The notes under the pieces are model-generated. The model made no database searches, had not been told where the DNA came from, and saw only the letters and a list, made by a program, of their open reading frames with translations. Made by a program: the position numbers and the translations under genes. A stretch of DNA of 9,233 bases from Candidatus Omnitrophota bacterium (GTDB lineage: Bacteria > Omnitrophota > Koll11 > VGKN01), in the NCBI GenBank assembly GCA_016867055.1, contig VGKN01000039.1:1-9233 (forward strand). Reading direction: 5' to 3'. Below, in pieces: positions 1-5,987 of the stretch (positions are counted from its first letter, which is position 1; each line of letters starts with the position of its first letter).

Positions 1-1438
1 TCCTGCATCTCCTGGCGCTGCAGTGGGCAAGGTGGTGTTTAATTCCCATAAGGCAGTGGAATCGGGTCAAAAAGGAGAAAGGGTTATTCTCGTAAGGCGA
101 GAGACCTCTCCTGAAGATGTGGGTGGTATGGCGGAGTCCCAGGGTATCTTGACAGCTACAGGCGGTATGACCTCTCATGCAGCAGTTGTTGGAAGGGGTA
201 TGGGAAAGTGTTGCGTCGTAGGATGTAATGATATAACAATAAGAGAGGAAGAGGGTTTGTTTAATGTGAATAATATCATTGTAAAAGAAGGTGATTTTAT
301 TACCCTAAATGGTACTACGGGAGAGGTAATCTTAGGAAAGGCAAATTTAATTGAGCCACAGCTTACAGGTGAGTTTAAAATCCTTATGAGCTGGGCAGAT
401 GGTATCCGTAGACTTGGTGTAAGGACAAATGCGGATACTCCCTATGATGCCAAGGTTGCGAGGGATTTTGGTACAGAGGGTATCGGACTTTGCAGGACTG
501 AGCATATGTTTTTCGCTAAGGAGAGAATTCCAATTGTTAGACAAATGATTCTTGCAAACACCAAAGAGGAACGCCAAAGGGTACTTGAGAAATTATTACC
601 TATGCAGAAATCGGATTTTAAAGCTATATTCAAGGTTATGGAAAATCTGCCAGTTACTATAAGATTGCTTGATCCTCCCCTTCATGAATTTCTACCAAAT
701 ACCGAAGAGGATATCAAAAAGGTAGCAGAGGAACTTTCTATTGAGACAGAGGTTTTGATAGATAAAGTCAAAAGCCTTCATGAATTTAATCCGATGTTGG
801 GTCATCGAGGGTGCAGACTTGGCATAACCTTTCCGGAGATATACGAGATGCAGGTTCAGGCAATATTTGAAGCAGCCTGCGAACTGGCAAAGGAGGGTCA
901 ACATATAATCCCAGAGGTTATGATTCCGCTTATAGGGCATATAAACGAATTAAAATTTACCAAGAATTCTGCCATTAAGATAGCCGAGCAGACCATGAAA
1001 AACTACGCTGTGAAGCTTGAATATATGATAGGGACAATGATAGAGGTACCCAGAGCTGCTTTAACTAGTGATGAGATTGCAAGGGAGGCGGAGTTCTTCA
1101 GTTTTGGAACGAATGACCTTACGCAGATGACTTTTGGATTTTCAAGGGATGACGCAGGTAAGTTTCTTCCTTATTATATTAAAGAAGGTATATTAGAAAA
1201 AGACCCATTTATAACAATTGACCAGAGCGGTGTTGGACAGTTAATTAAGATGGGTGTTCAAAAAGGAAGAGGTGTGCGCCCAAAACTTAAGGTGGGAATC
1301 TGCGGTGAGCATGGCGGAGATCCACAGTCAATTGAATTCTGCCACAAGGTAGGTCTTGATTATGTGAGCTGTTCTCCCTTTAGGGTGCCTATTGCGCGTT
1401 TAGCAAGTGCACACGCGGTTTTAAAAGAAAAAGCATAG
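1..1438 (+). CDS. ppdK: Pyruvate, phosphate dikinase, C-terminal half (5' partial)
   Basis: Interconverts PEP + AMP + PPi and pyruvate + ATP + Pi in the cytoplasm. The reading frame is open from base 2, where [13 protein letters not shown] matches the start of the swivelling phosphohistidine domain, so the ATG-like GTG/ATG codons near base 23 are internal. The phospho-carrier histidine is in [16 protein letters not shown] (His codon 176-178). The C-terminal TIM-barrel PEP-binding domain follows, with [42 protein letters not shown] and [17 protein letters not shown]. The catalytic cysteine lies in [10 protein letters not shown] (codon 1301-1303). About 478 residues are visible. Compared with the usual length of about 875 residues, roughly 400 N-terminal residues (the ATP-grasp part) lie outside the window. 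The gene is intact to its TAG stop. The next gene starts 5 nt later, implying cotranscription. CcrPPDK-type motifs distinguish it from PEP synthase and from PTS enzyme I. Confidence 0.97.
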   Translation, partial: PASPGAAVGKVVFNSHKAVESGQKGERVILVRRETSPEDVGGMAESQGILTATGGMTSHAAVVGRGMGKCCVVGCNDITIREEEGLFNVNNIIVKEGDFITLNGTTGEVILGKANLIEPQLTGEFKILMSWADGIRRLGVRTNADTPYDAKVARDFGTEGIGLCRTEHMFFAKERIPIVRQMILANTKEERQRVLEKLLPMQKSDFKAIFKVMENLPVTIRLLDPPLHEFLPNTEEDIKKVAEELSIETEVLIDKVKSLHEFNPMLGHRGCRLGITFPEIYEMQVQAIFEAACELAKEGQHIIPEVMIPLIGHINELKFTKNSAIKIAEQTMKNYAVKLEYMIGTMIEVPRAALTSDEIAREAEFFSFGTNDLTQMTFGFSRDDAGKFLPYYIKEGILEKDPFITIDQSGVGQLIKMGVQKGRGVRPKLKVGICGEHGGDPQSIEFCHKVGLDYVSCSPFRVPIARLASAHAVLKEKA

Positions 1439-1443
1439 GTTAA

Positions 1444-2256
1444 ATGGACCCCATAAAACTTTACCTAAAGGATATCAAGTATATTCCTCTGCTCGCTCAT
1501 GAGGAGGAACTAAAATTAGCCAGACGGGTTAAAAGAGGAGATGTCAAGGCAAGAAAGATTATGATTCAGTCAAATCTCAGGCTTGTTATCAATATAGCGA
1601 AAAAATACAGTTCCCTTGGCATCTCAATATTGGATTTGATAGAAGAGGGAAATTTAGGTCTTATAAAGGCGGTGTCAAAATATAATCCGAGAAAGGGATT
1701 TCGCTTCAGCACCTATGCTGCATGGTGGATAAAGCAGTATATCTTGAGGGCAATAGCAAATCAGGGAAAGACGGTCAGGATTCCTGTATATATGGTGGAG
1801 ACGCTTGCAAAATGGAAAAAGACCACAGAGGAACTTACCCAAAAACTTGGCAGAGTCCCTGATATTAAAGAGGTTGCTAAAAGGATGAGATGCTCTTTAA
1901 AAAAGGCTGCGGAAATAAGTAGTATTATTTCCAAAACCTCTTCCCTTGATGCACCTATAGGGGAGGGCGAAGAGGGGCATATCATGGATTTGCTTGAGGA
2001 TGGAAGCACAAGGTCGCCTGCAGATGAACTTATGGAACTTCTAAGGCATGAAAGGGTGAGTAATTTACTTAATAGATTGAAAAAGAGGGAACAGAAGATT
2101 TTAACCTTAAGATATGGTCTTCTGGATGGTACCAAGCATACCCTTGAGGAAACTGCCAAGTGCTTCAATATAACGAGGGAGCGTGTCAGGCAAATAGAGA
2201 ATAACTGTCTTAAGAAACTAAAGTTCTATCTAGCGGATCATGAGTTATTGGTATAG
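1444..2256 (+). CDS. RNA polymerase sigma factor, RpoD/SigA family (sigma-70 group 1/2, lacking region 1.1)
   Basis: Promoter-recognition subunit of RNA polymerase. The order of regions is complete for a short sigma-70. Region 1.2 is at residues 2-30 (DPIKLYLKDI...LLAHEEE). Region 2 is about 35-107, with NLRLVINIAKKY, DLIEEGNLGLIKAV and the -10-binding FRFSTYAAWWIKQYI helix. Region 3 is about 108-190. Region 4 is about 204-265, with a -35-binding helix-turn-helix ending in TRERVRQIE. At 270 residues it lacks the acidic N-terminal region 1.1 of primary RpoD, as in group 2 (RpoS-like) factors or short primary factors. The ATG at 1444 follows the ppdK stop by 5 nt, with only a short AGG upstream, so translation is probably coupled to ppdK. 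Placing a sigma factor between two nucleotide/PEP enzymes ties its level to central metabolism; that is inference. The sequence alone does not show whether it is the housekeeping factor. Confidence 0.93.
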   Translation: MDPIKLYLKDIKYIPLLAHEEELKLARRVKRGDVKARKIMIQSNLRLVINIAKKYSSLGISILDLIEEGNLGLIKAVSKYNPRKGFRFSTYAAWWIKQYILRAIANQGKTVRIPVYMVETLAKWKKTTEELTQKLGRVPDIKEVAKRMRCSLKKAAEISSIISKTSSLDAPIGEGEEGHIMDLLEDGSTRSPADELMELLRHERVSNLLNRLKKREQKILTLRYGLLDGTKHTLEETAKCFNITRERVRQIENNCLKKLKFYLADHELLV

Positions 2257-2275
2257 ATAAGGGAAAAATAGATAA

Positions 2276-2791
2276 ATGGAAGAAATTAAAAAAGCCATTC
2301 GCACTATCCCTGATTTTCCAAAAAAGGGGATCTTGTTCTACGATATTACCACATTGCTTAAGGATGGGAGAAAATTTAAATCTGCGATTGATAGGTTGAG
2401 TTCTAAATTTTTAAACAAGAAAATAGATGCGGTTATAAGCATTGAATCAAGGGGATTTATAATTGGCTCTGCGATTGCATACAGGCTTGGTGCTGGAATA
2501 GTGCCTGTTAGAAAAAAGGGTAAACTCCCTTATAAGACCTACAAAGCCACTTATAAATTAGAATATGGCGAAGATGCCCTTGAAATACATCAGGATGCTA
2601 TAAAGCCAAATAGCAATGTTTTAATAGTAGATGACCTGCTTGCAACAGGTGGCACAGTTTCAGCGGTTATAGAACTTATAAAAAAGTTAAAGGGAAGGAT
2701 TGTGGGTATAGTTTTTTTAATAGAACTTTCATTCTTAAAAGGCAAAGAGAAACTAAAGGGGTTTGATTATTTTTCGCTGATTCAGTATTAG
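2276..2791 (+). CDS. apt: Adenine phosphoribosyltransferase
   Basis: Salvages adenine: adenine + PRPP gives AMP + PPi, in the cytoplasm. At 171 residues it has the normal length for the type I PRTase family. It opens with IRTIPDFPKKGILFYDITTLL (residues 8-28), typical of bacterial Apt. It carries IESRGFIIG (56-64), the adenine-specific hood region RKKGKLPYKT (79-88) and YKLEYGEDALEIH (93-105). The PRPP-binding loop VLIVDDLLATGGT is at 115-127, with the two consecutive Asp residues present. The ATG at 2276 is preceded by an AAGGGAA stretch about 10 nt upstream. The 19-nt gap to the sigma-factor gene suggests one transcript. Its products AMP and PPi are the cosubstrates that PpdK uses in the ATP-forming direction, which may explain the linkage (inference). 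Confidence 0.96.
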   Translation: MEEIKKAIRTIPDFPKKGILFYDITTLLKDGRKFKSAIDRLSSKFLNKKIDAVISIESRGFIIGSAIAYRLGAGIVPVRKKGKLPYKTYKATYKLEYGEDALEIHQDAIKPNSNVLIVDDLLATGGTVSAVIELIKKLKGRIVGIVFLIELSFLKGKEKLKGFDYFSLIQY

Positions 2792-2804
2792 GAAGGAAAA
2801 AAAT

Positions 2805-2826
2805 GCGTCCGTAGTTCATTAGGATA
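2805..2826 (+). pseudogene. tRNA 5'-end fragment (acceptor strand, D stem and D loop only)
   Basis: The bases GCGTCCG-TA-GTTC-ATTAGGATA reproduce the 5' quarter of a tRNA: seven acceptor bases, T8-A9, a D-stem strand, then a D loop with the A14, GG and A21 positions. The intact tRNA-Arg 44 bases downstream aligns with it at 16 of 22 positions. After 2826 the expected GAAC D-stem partner is missing (CTCG is found) and no anticodon or T arm follows. It looks like a tRNA gene broken after the D loop. Chance similarity is possible for so short a stretch. Confidence 0.5.
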
Positions 2827-2840
2827 CTCGCTAATTTTTT
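2818..2840 (+). terminator. Weak hairpin with T tract after apt (possible terminator)
   Basis: ATTAG (2818-2822) pairs with CTAAT (2831-2835) across an 8-base loop and is followed directly by TTTTT (2836-2840). This has the layout of an intrinsic terminator for the ppdK-sigma-apt transcript. The five-pair stem has only one G-C pair, so termination would be inefficient. It partly overlaps the tRNA-like fragment. Confidence 0.3.
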
Positions 2841-2848
2841 ATTAAGAG

Positions 2849-2925
2849 GCCCCTGTAGCTCAGTTGGATAGAGCAGAGGTTTCCTAAACCTTGTGCCGGG
2901 CGTTCGAGTCGTCCCAGGGGCACCA
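2849..2925 (+). tRNA. tRNA-Arg (anticodon CCT)
   Basis: A full cloverleaf of 77 nt with encoded CCA. The acceptor stem is GCCCCTG (2849-2855) with CAGGGGC (2915-2921). The D stem is GCTC/GAGC around AGTTGGATA. The anticodon stem is GAGGT/ACCTT with loop TTCCTAA, giving anticodon CCT at 2883-2885, which reads AGG. The T arm is GGGCG-TTCGAGT-CGTCC. The discriminator A is at 2922 and CCA at 2923-2925. AGG is a frequent arginine codon in the surrounding genes, so this is a working species here. No clear dedicated promoter or terminator is visible. Confidence 0.96.
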
Positions 2926-3022
2926 GATTAGAAGGTAGTTAACAGACCACAACTTGGTAGTATAAGAAAATAAAGATATAGGTAAAATATTCAAAAAGTA
3001 TCAAACAATTTTATACGAAAAG

Positions 3023-3676
3023 ATGATTATAGATTTTCATACACATTCCATATTCAGCGATGGGCTACTCCTACCTTCCGAACTTGCAAGAAGAGCGCAG
3101 GTAAAGGGTTATAAAGCCATTGCAATTTCAGACCATGTGGATGAGGCAAACATTGATTTTGTTGTCCCAAGACTTATCAAGGCCTGTGTAAGACTTAACA
3201 CTTTTTGGAAGATTAAGGTTATACCCGCGATAGAAATTACGCATGTTCCGCTTGAGTGTTTTTCTAGTATAATTAAATATGCGCGTTCGCATGGTATCAG
3301 ATTAATATTAGTTCATGGCGAGACAGTGGTTGAGCCTGTAATAAATGGGACTAACAGGAAGGCTCTTTGTGAAGATATTGATATTTTAGCCCATCCCGGC
3401 TTGATAACACCTGAAGAGGCAAGACTTGCAGCAAGGAGAAATATTTATCTTGAACTCACCTCAAGAGCCGGCCATTCCCTATCAAATGGTCATGTTGCCC
3501 AGGTAGCAAAACAGGTGGGCGCAAAACTTATTTTGAATTCTGATGCACACTCTTCAGTCGACCTTTTAGATGAAGAGCTTGCAAAAAAAATTATTCTTTC
3601 AACAGGTCTTTCCCAAAATGAGTTAGAGAGTATTTTCAAAAATTCAGAATATTTGCTTAAAAAAGTGTTGACATAG
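3023..3676 (+). CDS. PHP-domain phosphoesterase (histidinol-phosphatase-like)
   Basis: Metal-dependent hydrolase of the polymerase-and-histidinol-phosphatase superfamily (COG1387-like), predicted cytoplasmic. The metal ligands are all visible in order: HTHSIFSDG (His6, His8, Asp13), ISDHVD (Asp37-His38), EITH (Glu71, His74), LVHGE (His98), LAHPG (His124) and NSDAHS (Asp174, His176). This makes a three-metal site likely. At 217 residues it is a stand-alone catalytic barrel and lacks the polymerase X or DNA polymerase III context. Members of this compact family are often annotated as histidinol-phosphate phosphatases, but no other histidine-biosynthesis gene is present, so a nucleotide or other phosphomonoester substrate is equally possible. 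The ATG at 3023 has only GAAAAG before it. A weak TATACG at 3012-3017 leaves about 5 nt to the start, so the message may also be leaderless. Confidence 0.88.
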   Translation: MIIDFHTHSIFSDGLLLPSELARRAQVKGYKAIAISDHVDEANIDFVVPRLIKACVRLNTFWKIKVIPAIEITHVPLECFSSIIKYARSHGIRLILVHGETVVEPVINGTNRKALCEDIDILAHPGLITPEEARLAARRNIYLELTSRAGHSLSNGHVAQVAKQVGAKLILNSDAHSSVDLLDEELAKKIILSTGLSQNELESIFKNSEYLLKKVLT

Positions 3677-3696
3677 GTTTGGGGGTGTAAGATAAT
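3668..3696 (+). promoter_or_regulatory. Sigma-70 promoter of the 3704 lipoprotein gene
   Basis: A perfect -35 TTGACA (3668-3673) is separated by exactly 17 bases from GATAAT (3691-3696; five of six consensus positions). The -35 overlaps the last codons of the PHP gene, whose stop is 3674-3676. The -10 ends 7 nt before the downstream ATG, so transcription should start at or next to the start codon. Confidence 0.75.
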
Positions 3697-3703
3697 ACAA
3701 AAA

Positions 3704-4177
3704 ATGAATAATAAAACAATATATAGTTTTATATTACTAATAATGTTATGTGGTATGGGATGCGCTACGATGTCATCTAAATCGCAGGATACGAAATTAG
3801 AGCCACAGTCCCAGCCAAAACTATCGAGCGCGAATATCCTGAGATTTGAGGATGTTCCAATACCTCTCAATTTTAAACTTCTTGTAAATGAATCCTTTAT
3901 ATTTGAAAACAGTTATTCAAGAATTGGCATCTTAAAGTATTCAGGTAGAGCAACTGCTGAGCAGGTAGTTGAATTTTATAAGGAGCAGATGCCATTACAT
4001 TATTGGAATCTGGTGAATATCTTAGAATATGGAAGGCGTATTCTAAATTATGAAAAGCCGCAGGAAAGCTGCATAATAACAATTGAGACCTCTGTAACCA
4101 AAACCACAGTTATTATTTCAGTTGCCCCTAAAATAACAAAGCAGACCACTCAGACGCCAAAATCCTCAAGCAAATAA
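3704..4177 (+). CDS. Predicted small lipoprotein, uncharacterised family
   Basis: A 157-residue exported protein of unknown function. The N terminus has a short basic start (MNNK), a hydrophobic stretch at residues 6-15 and a candidate lipobox ending in Cys20 (LCGMGC-AT). Gly instead of Leu at -3 makes it imperfect; Cys16 is a less likely alternative. A Ser/Gln/Pro-rich linker spans about 22-43. A single conserved-looking domain follows (about 46-140), with DVPIPLNFKLL, SRIGILKYSGRA, VVEFYKEQMP, YWNLVNILEYG and LNYEKPQESCIITIE. The tail is Thr/Lys/Ser-rich. I recall similar domains in uncharacterised lipoproteins of Desulfobacterota-like bacteria, but I cannot name the family. Its own promoter lies immediately upstream, and no Shine-Dalgarno sequence is present. 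It lies between a phosphatase and the porin, consistent with an envelope role but not proving one. Confidence 0.82.
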   Translation: MNNKTIYSFILLIMLCGMGCATMSSKSQDTKLEPQSQPKLSSANILRFEDVPIPLNFKLLVNESFIFENSYSRIGILKYSGRATAEQVVEFYKEQMPLHYWNLVNILEYGRRILNYEKPQESCIITIETSVTKTTVIISVAPKITKQTTQTPKSSSK

Positions 4178-4193
4178 AAATTATAAAAAATTC

Positions 4194-4224
4194 TTGACAA
4201 TTTTTGCAGCTTGTGATATTTAAT
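4194..4224 (+). promoter_or_regulatory. Sigma-70 promoter of the porin gene
   Basis: A perfect -35 TTGACA is at 4194-4199. Two -10 candidates exist. TATTTA at 4217-4222 has the ideal 17-base spacer and an extended -10 TGA before it (TG at 4214-4215). TTTAAT at 4219-4224 is a better hexamer with a 19-base spacer. Either places the start near 4229-4232, leaving a leader of about 200 nt before the porin ATG. Confidence 0.65.
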
Positions 4225-4230
4225 AAAGTC

Positions 4231-4417
4231 AATAGAAATAGGCTATTACATCATAGATAACTCAAATTTGGCAAAGAAGGGGGGATGGAAAGAAAGCCCT
4301 GAGTTATTCAAATATGGTGTTTAGCTATATATACGAAAGAATTGGGGAAGCCATAGTTTAAAATGAAGCTATGGTCCGTTTAAATATACAACAAAGTTTT
4401 ACAACAAATGATTAACT
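4231..4417 (+). other. Long structured 5' leader of the porin mRNA
   Basis: This intergenic stretch holds successive inverted repeats. A small hairpin pairs AATAG (4231-4235) with CTATT (4243-4247). An 8-bp stem pairs ATAACTCA (4257-4264) with TGAGTTAT (4300-4307), extended by a G-T pair. It encloses a purine-rich 35-base loop that contains GGCAAA, GGGGGG and AAAGCC, where GGC (4270-4272) can pair with GCC (4296-4298). A 10-pair hairpin pairs GCCATAGTTT (4351-4360) with AAGCTATGGT (4367-4376). Downstream are two copies of TACAACAAA. The arrangement suggests an mRNA-stabilising or ligand/protein-responsive leader. I could not match it to a known riboswitch class. Confidence 0.5.
4387..4408 (+). 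repeat. Direct repeat pair TACAACAAA in the porin leader
   Basis: TACAACAAA occurs at 4387-4395 and again at 4400-4408, 13 bases apart, in an unpaired A-rich part of the leader just upstream of the ribosome-binding site. This resembles an unstructured translation-enhancer or an RNA-binding-protein site; a chance repeat in AT-rich sequence is possible. Confidence 0.45.
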
Positions 4418-4424
4418 AAGGAGG
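4418..4424 (+). promoter_or_regulatory. Consensus ribosome-binding site of the porin
   Basis: AAGGAGG, a perfect Shine-Dalgarno sequence, ends 8 nt before the ATG at 4433. It contrasts with the neighbouring genes, which have weak or no Shine-Dalgarno sequence, and fixes the porin start. Confidence 0.85.
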
Positions 4425-4432
4425 AAAATTAA

Positions 4433-5890
4433 ATGAGGTTATTTACGGTTCTTTGCATAGCAGCATTGGCATTGGCAGTTGCCTTGCCGGTATACGCTGA
4501 AGTGCAAAACGTAAAGGTGGGTGGAGACATCCTGATTCGCGGAGTTCATCGCGATGACTATGATTTCAGAAATGACAGCAAAGATAACAACGCGGCTACC
4601 CAGGATAGATCCAGCCTTTACAACACCGTCACAAGAGTAAATGTAAATGCCGACCTTACTGATAATGTTTCAACCGCGGTAAGGCTAATCAATGAGCGTG
4701 ATTGGGATGTTGAAGGTCAAGCCAATACAGATATTGACCTAGATATCGCAAGCGTCACCTTAAAGGAGCTTATTTATTCTCCTTTAACCCTAACACTTGG
4801 AAGACAGGAGATTAAGTTTGGTAATGGTCTTGTTATTGCAGACAGAAACAGACCAAATTATTCTCCGTCTGTAAGAGGCACGGTTGACTTAGCAACAAAC
4901 ACAGCAGCCGGCAGAGTTGGTTGGACAGGCCCAAATGGAACGCTTACCGCTGGCTATGGTGACCTTACCCTAAGAAAAGCATTTGATGCCATAAGGGCTA
5001 CTCTTGATTATGACAAATGGACAATTGACGGTGTAATAATCAAGATAAATGAAACTGGTTTGAACACCAACGATGACGATCTTTGTGGTGTGAATGTAGG
5101 TTACAAATTTGACAAGTATAATGCTGGGTTAGAGGGTTATCTCGTCTATGACAGAGATGAGTCATTCAACAGAACAATGTTAAGCAACTCAGGCGAAGAC
5201 ATTCTGAGAACATATGAGAAGAGCGAACTATATGTCATAGGTTTAAGAGGAACTATTGACCCAATTGAGAATCTGAACCTTAACGGCGAAGTTGCATATC
5301 AAGCTGGTGAAATAAGAGATGATACCATCGGAGCAACTGAATGGATAGCTACTAGCCAGACCAAGGCACGCGATAGACAGGCTTGGGCAGCAGATGTTGC
5401 AGGTTCTTATAGCTGGGCAAATGTAACCTATAAGCCAAAACTCGGTCTTTCCTATACCTATCGCTCAGGCGAAGAGGCAGGAAATGACGGTGACTACGAA
5501 CTATGGGAACCACTCTTTACAGACCAAGTTCGTGGTGAAATTGCAAAGGTTGCTCTTAATGGTCCAAATGCTGGAAATACATCAAATGCTTCTATAATTG
5601 GTGTAAATCTAAGCGTAAAACCAATAGAAAAACTACTTGCCTCTCTTGACTACTATCATTCCTGGTTAGCTGAGAAACTGTCTGAAACAGAACCTCAGTA
5701 TGGCGCCACAACAAACAGAAAAGGAAAGAAAGACTTAGCTGATGAGGTAGACCTAAATCTTACCTACAACTATACTGAAGATGTTAGCTTTGGTCTACTC
5801 GGCGCAGTTCTCTGGCCAGGCGATAGTTTCGCAGGTGGTTTTGATGAGACCGCATTTGAAACAGTTGGTTCTGTAAAGGTAACCTTCTAA
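4433..5890 (+). CDS. Outer-membrane beta-barrel porin, alginate-export-like
   Basis: A 485-residue protein with a clear Sec signal peptide: MRLF, a hydrophobic run LCIAALALAVALP, then VYA with predicted cleavage after Ala22. The mature part (about 463 residues) begins VQNVKVGGDILIRGV, a first beta strand typical of alginate-export-type and related 16-18-strand porins. It continues as alternating strands with acidic, Asn-rich turns and many aromatic girdle residues, for example ITLTLGRQEIKFG-like, YKFDKYNAGLEGYLVYD and YKPKLGLSYTYRSGEE segments. It ends in VGSVKVTF, the C-terminal aromatic residue recognised by the BAM machinery. The substrate cannot be inferred. The gene has its own promoter, a structured leader, a consensus ribosome-binding site and a strong terminator. 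C-ending codons (AAC, ACC, GAC) are more frequent than in its neighbours, consistent with very high expression. Confidence 0.87.
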   Translation: MRLFTVLCIAALALAVALPVYAEVQNVKVGGDILIRGVHRDDYDFRNDSKDNNAATQDRSSLYNTVTRVNVNADLTDNVSTAVRLINERDWDVEGQANTDIDLDIASVTLKELIYSPLTLTLGRQEIKFGNGLVIADRNRPNYSPSVRGTVDLATNTAAGRVGWTGPNGTLTAGYGDLTLRKAFDAIRATLDYDKWTIDGVIIKINETGLNTNDDDLCGVNVGYKFDKYNAGLEGYLVYDRDESFNRTMLSNSGEDILRTYEKSELYVIGLRGTIDPIENLNLNGEVAYQAGEIRDDTIGATEWIATSQTKARDRQAWAADVAGSYSWANVTYKPKLGLSYTYRSGEEAGNDGDYELWEPLFTDQVRGEIAKVALNGPNAGNTSNASIIGVNLSVKPIEKLLASLDYYHSWLAEKLSETEPQYGATTNRKGKKDLADEVDLNLTYNYTEDVSFGLLGAVLWPGDSFAGGFDETAFETVGSVKVTF

Positions 5891-5909
5891 GCCATAAGCC
5901 TAGAAAAAG

Positions 5910-5945
5910 AAAACCCCCGGGATTGAAAAAATCCTGGGGGTTTTT
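5910..5945 (+). terminator. Strong intrinsic terminator after the porin
   Basis: CCCCCGGGATT (5914-5924) pairs with AATCCTGGGGG (5930-5940) with one G-T pair across a five-base loop (GAAAA). Flanking AAAA (5910-5913) and TTTTT (5941-5945) extend the stem and supply the U tract. It lies 20 nt beyond the porin stop and isolates the porin from the GH57 operon. Confidence 0.95.
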
Positions 5946-5950
5946 ATTTC

Positions 5951-5978
5951 TTGAAAAAGTTTTTATTTTTATTAAAAT
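5951..5978 (+). promoter_or_regulatory. Sigma-70 promoter of the GH57 operon
   Basis: TTGAAA (5951-5956) and TAAAAT (5973-5978) each match five of six consensus bases and are 16 bases apart. The pair lies immediately after the porin terminator. The -10 ends 9 nt before the ATG at 5988, so the expected start point (about 5985) leaves only about 0-3 nt of leader. Confidence 0.65.
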
Positions 5979-5987
5979 ATAAATCTG

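Noticed and set aside
1761..2168. Minus-strand open frame of 135 codons inside the sigma-factor gene
   Set aside because: It lies wholly within a gene with strong family motifs, has no recognisable domain and no ribosome-binding site; it is an antisense shadow.
2926..3022. Interval between the tRNA and the PHP gene examined for a terminator, second tRNA or attachment repeat
   Set aside because: It is AT-rich with no stable hairpin, no tRNA-like fold and no copy of the tRNA 3' end; only a weak promoter-like TTCAAA/TATACG pair is seen.
3490..3870. Minus-strand open frame of 126 codons spanning the PHP and lipoprotein genes
   Set aside because: It is antisense to two convincing genes and to a consensus promoter, and its translation resembles no known protein.
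4268..4284. Sigma-54 promoter suggested by TTTGGCA
   Set aside because: No TTGC-type -12 element occurs at the required spacing; the following bases are a purine run.
4256..4376. Cyclic-di-GMP-I (GEMM) riboswitch in the porin leader, suggested by GGCAAA ... AAAGCC
   Set aside because: The GGCAAA and AAAGCC blocks match, but the GACGC before AAAGCC, the intervening tetraloop hairpin and the tetraloop-receptor second arm are missing, and the closing stem is placed differently. The covariance model would decide.
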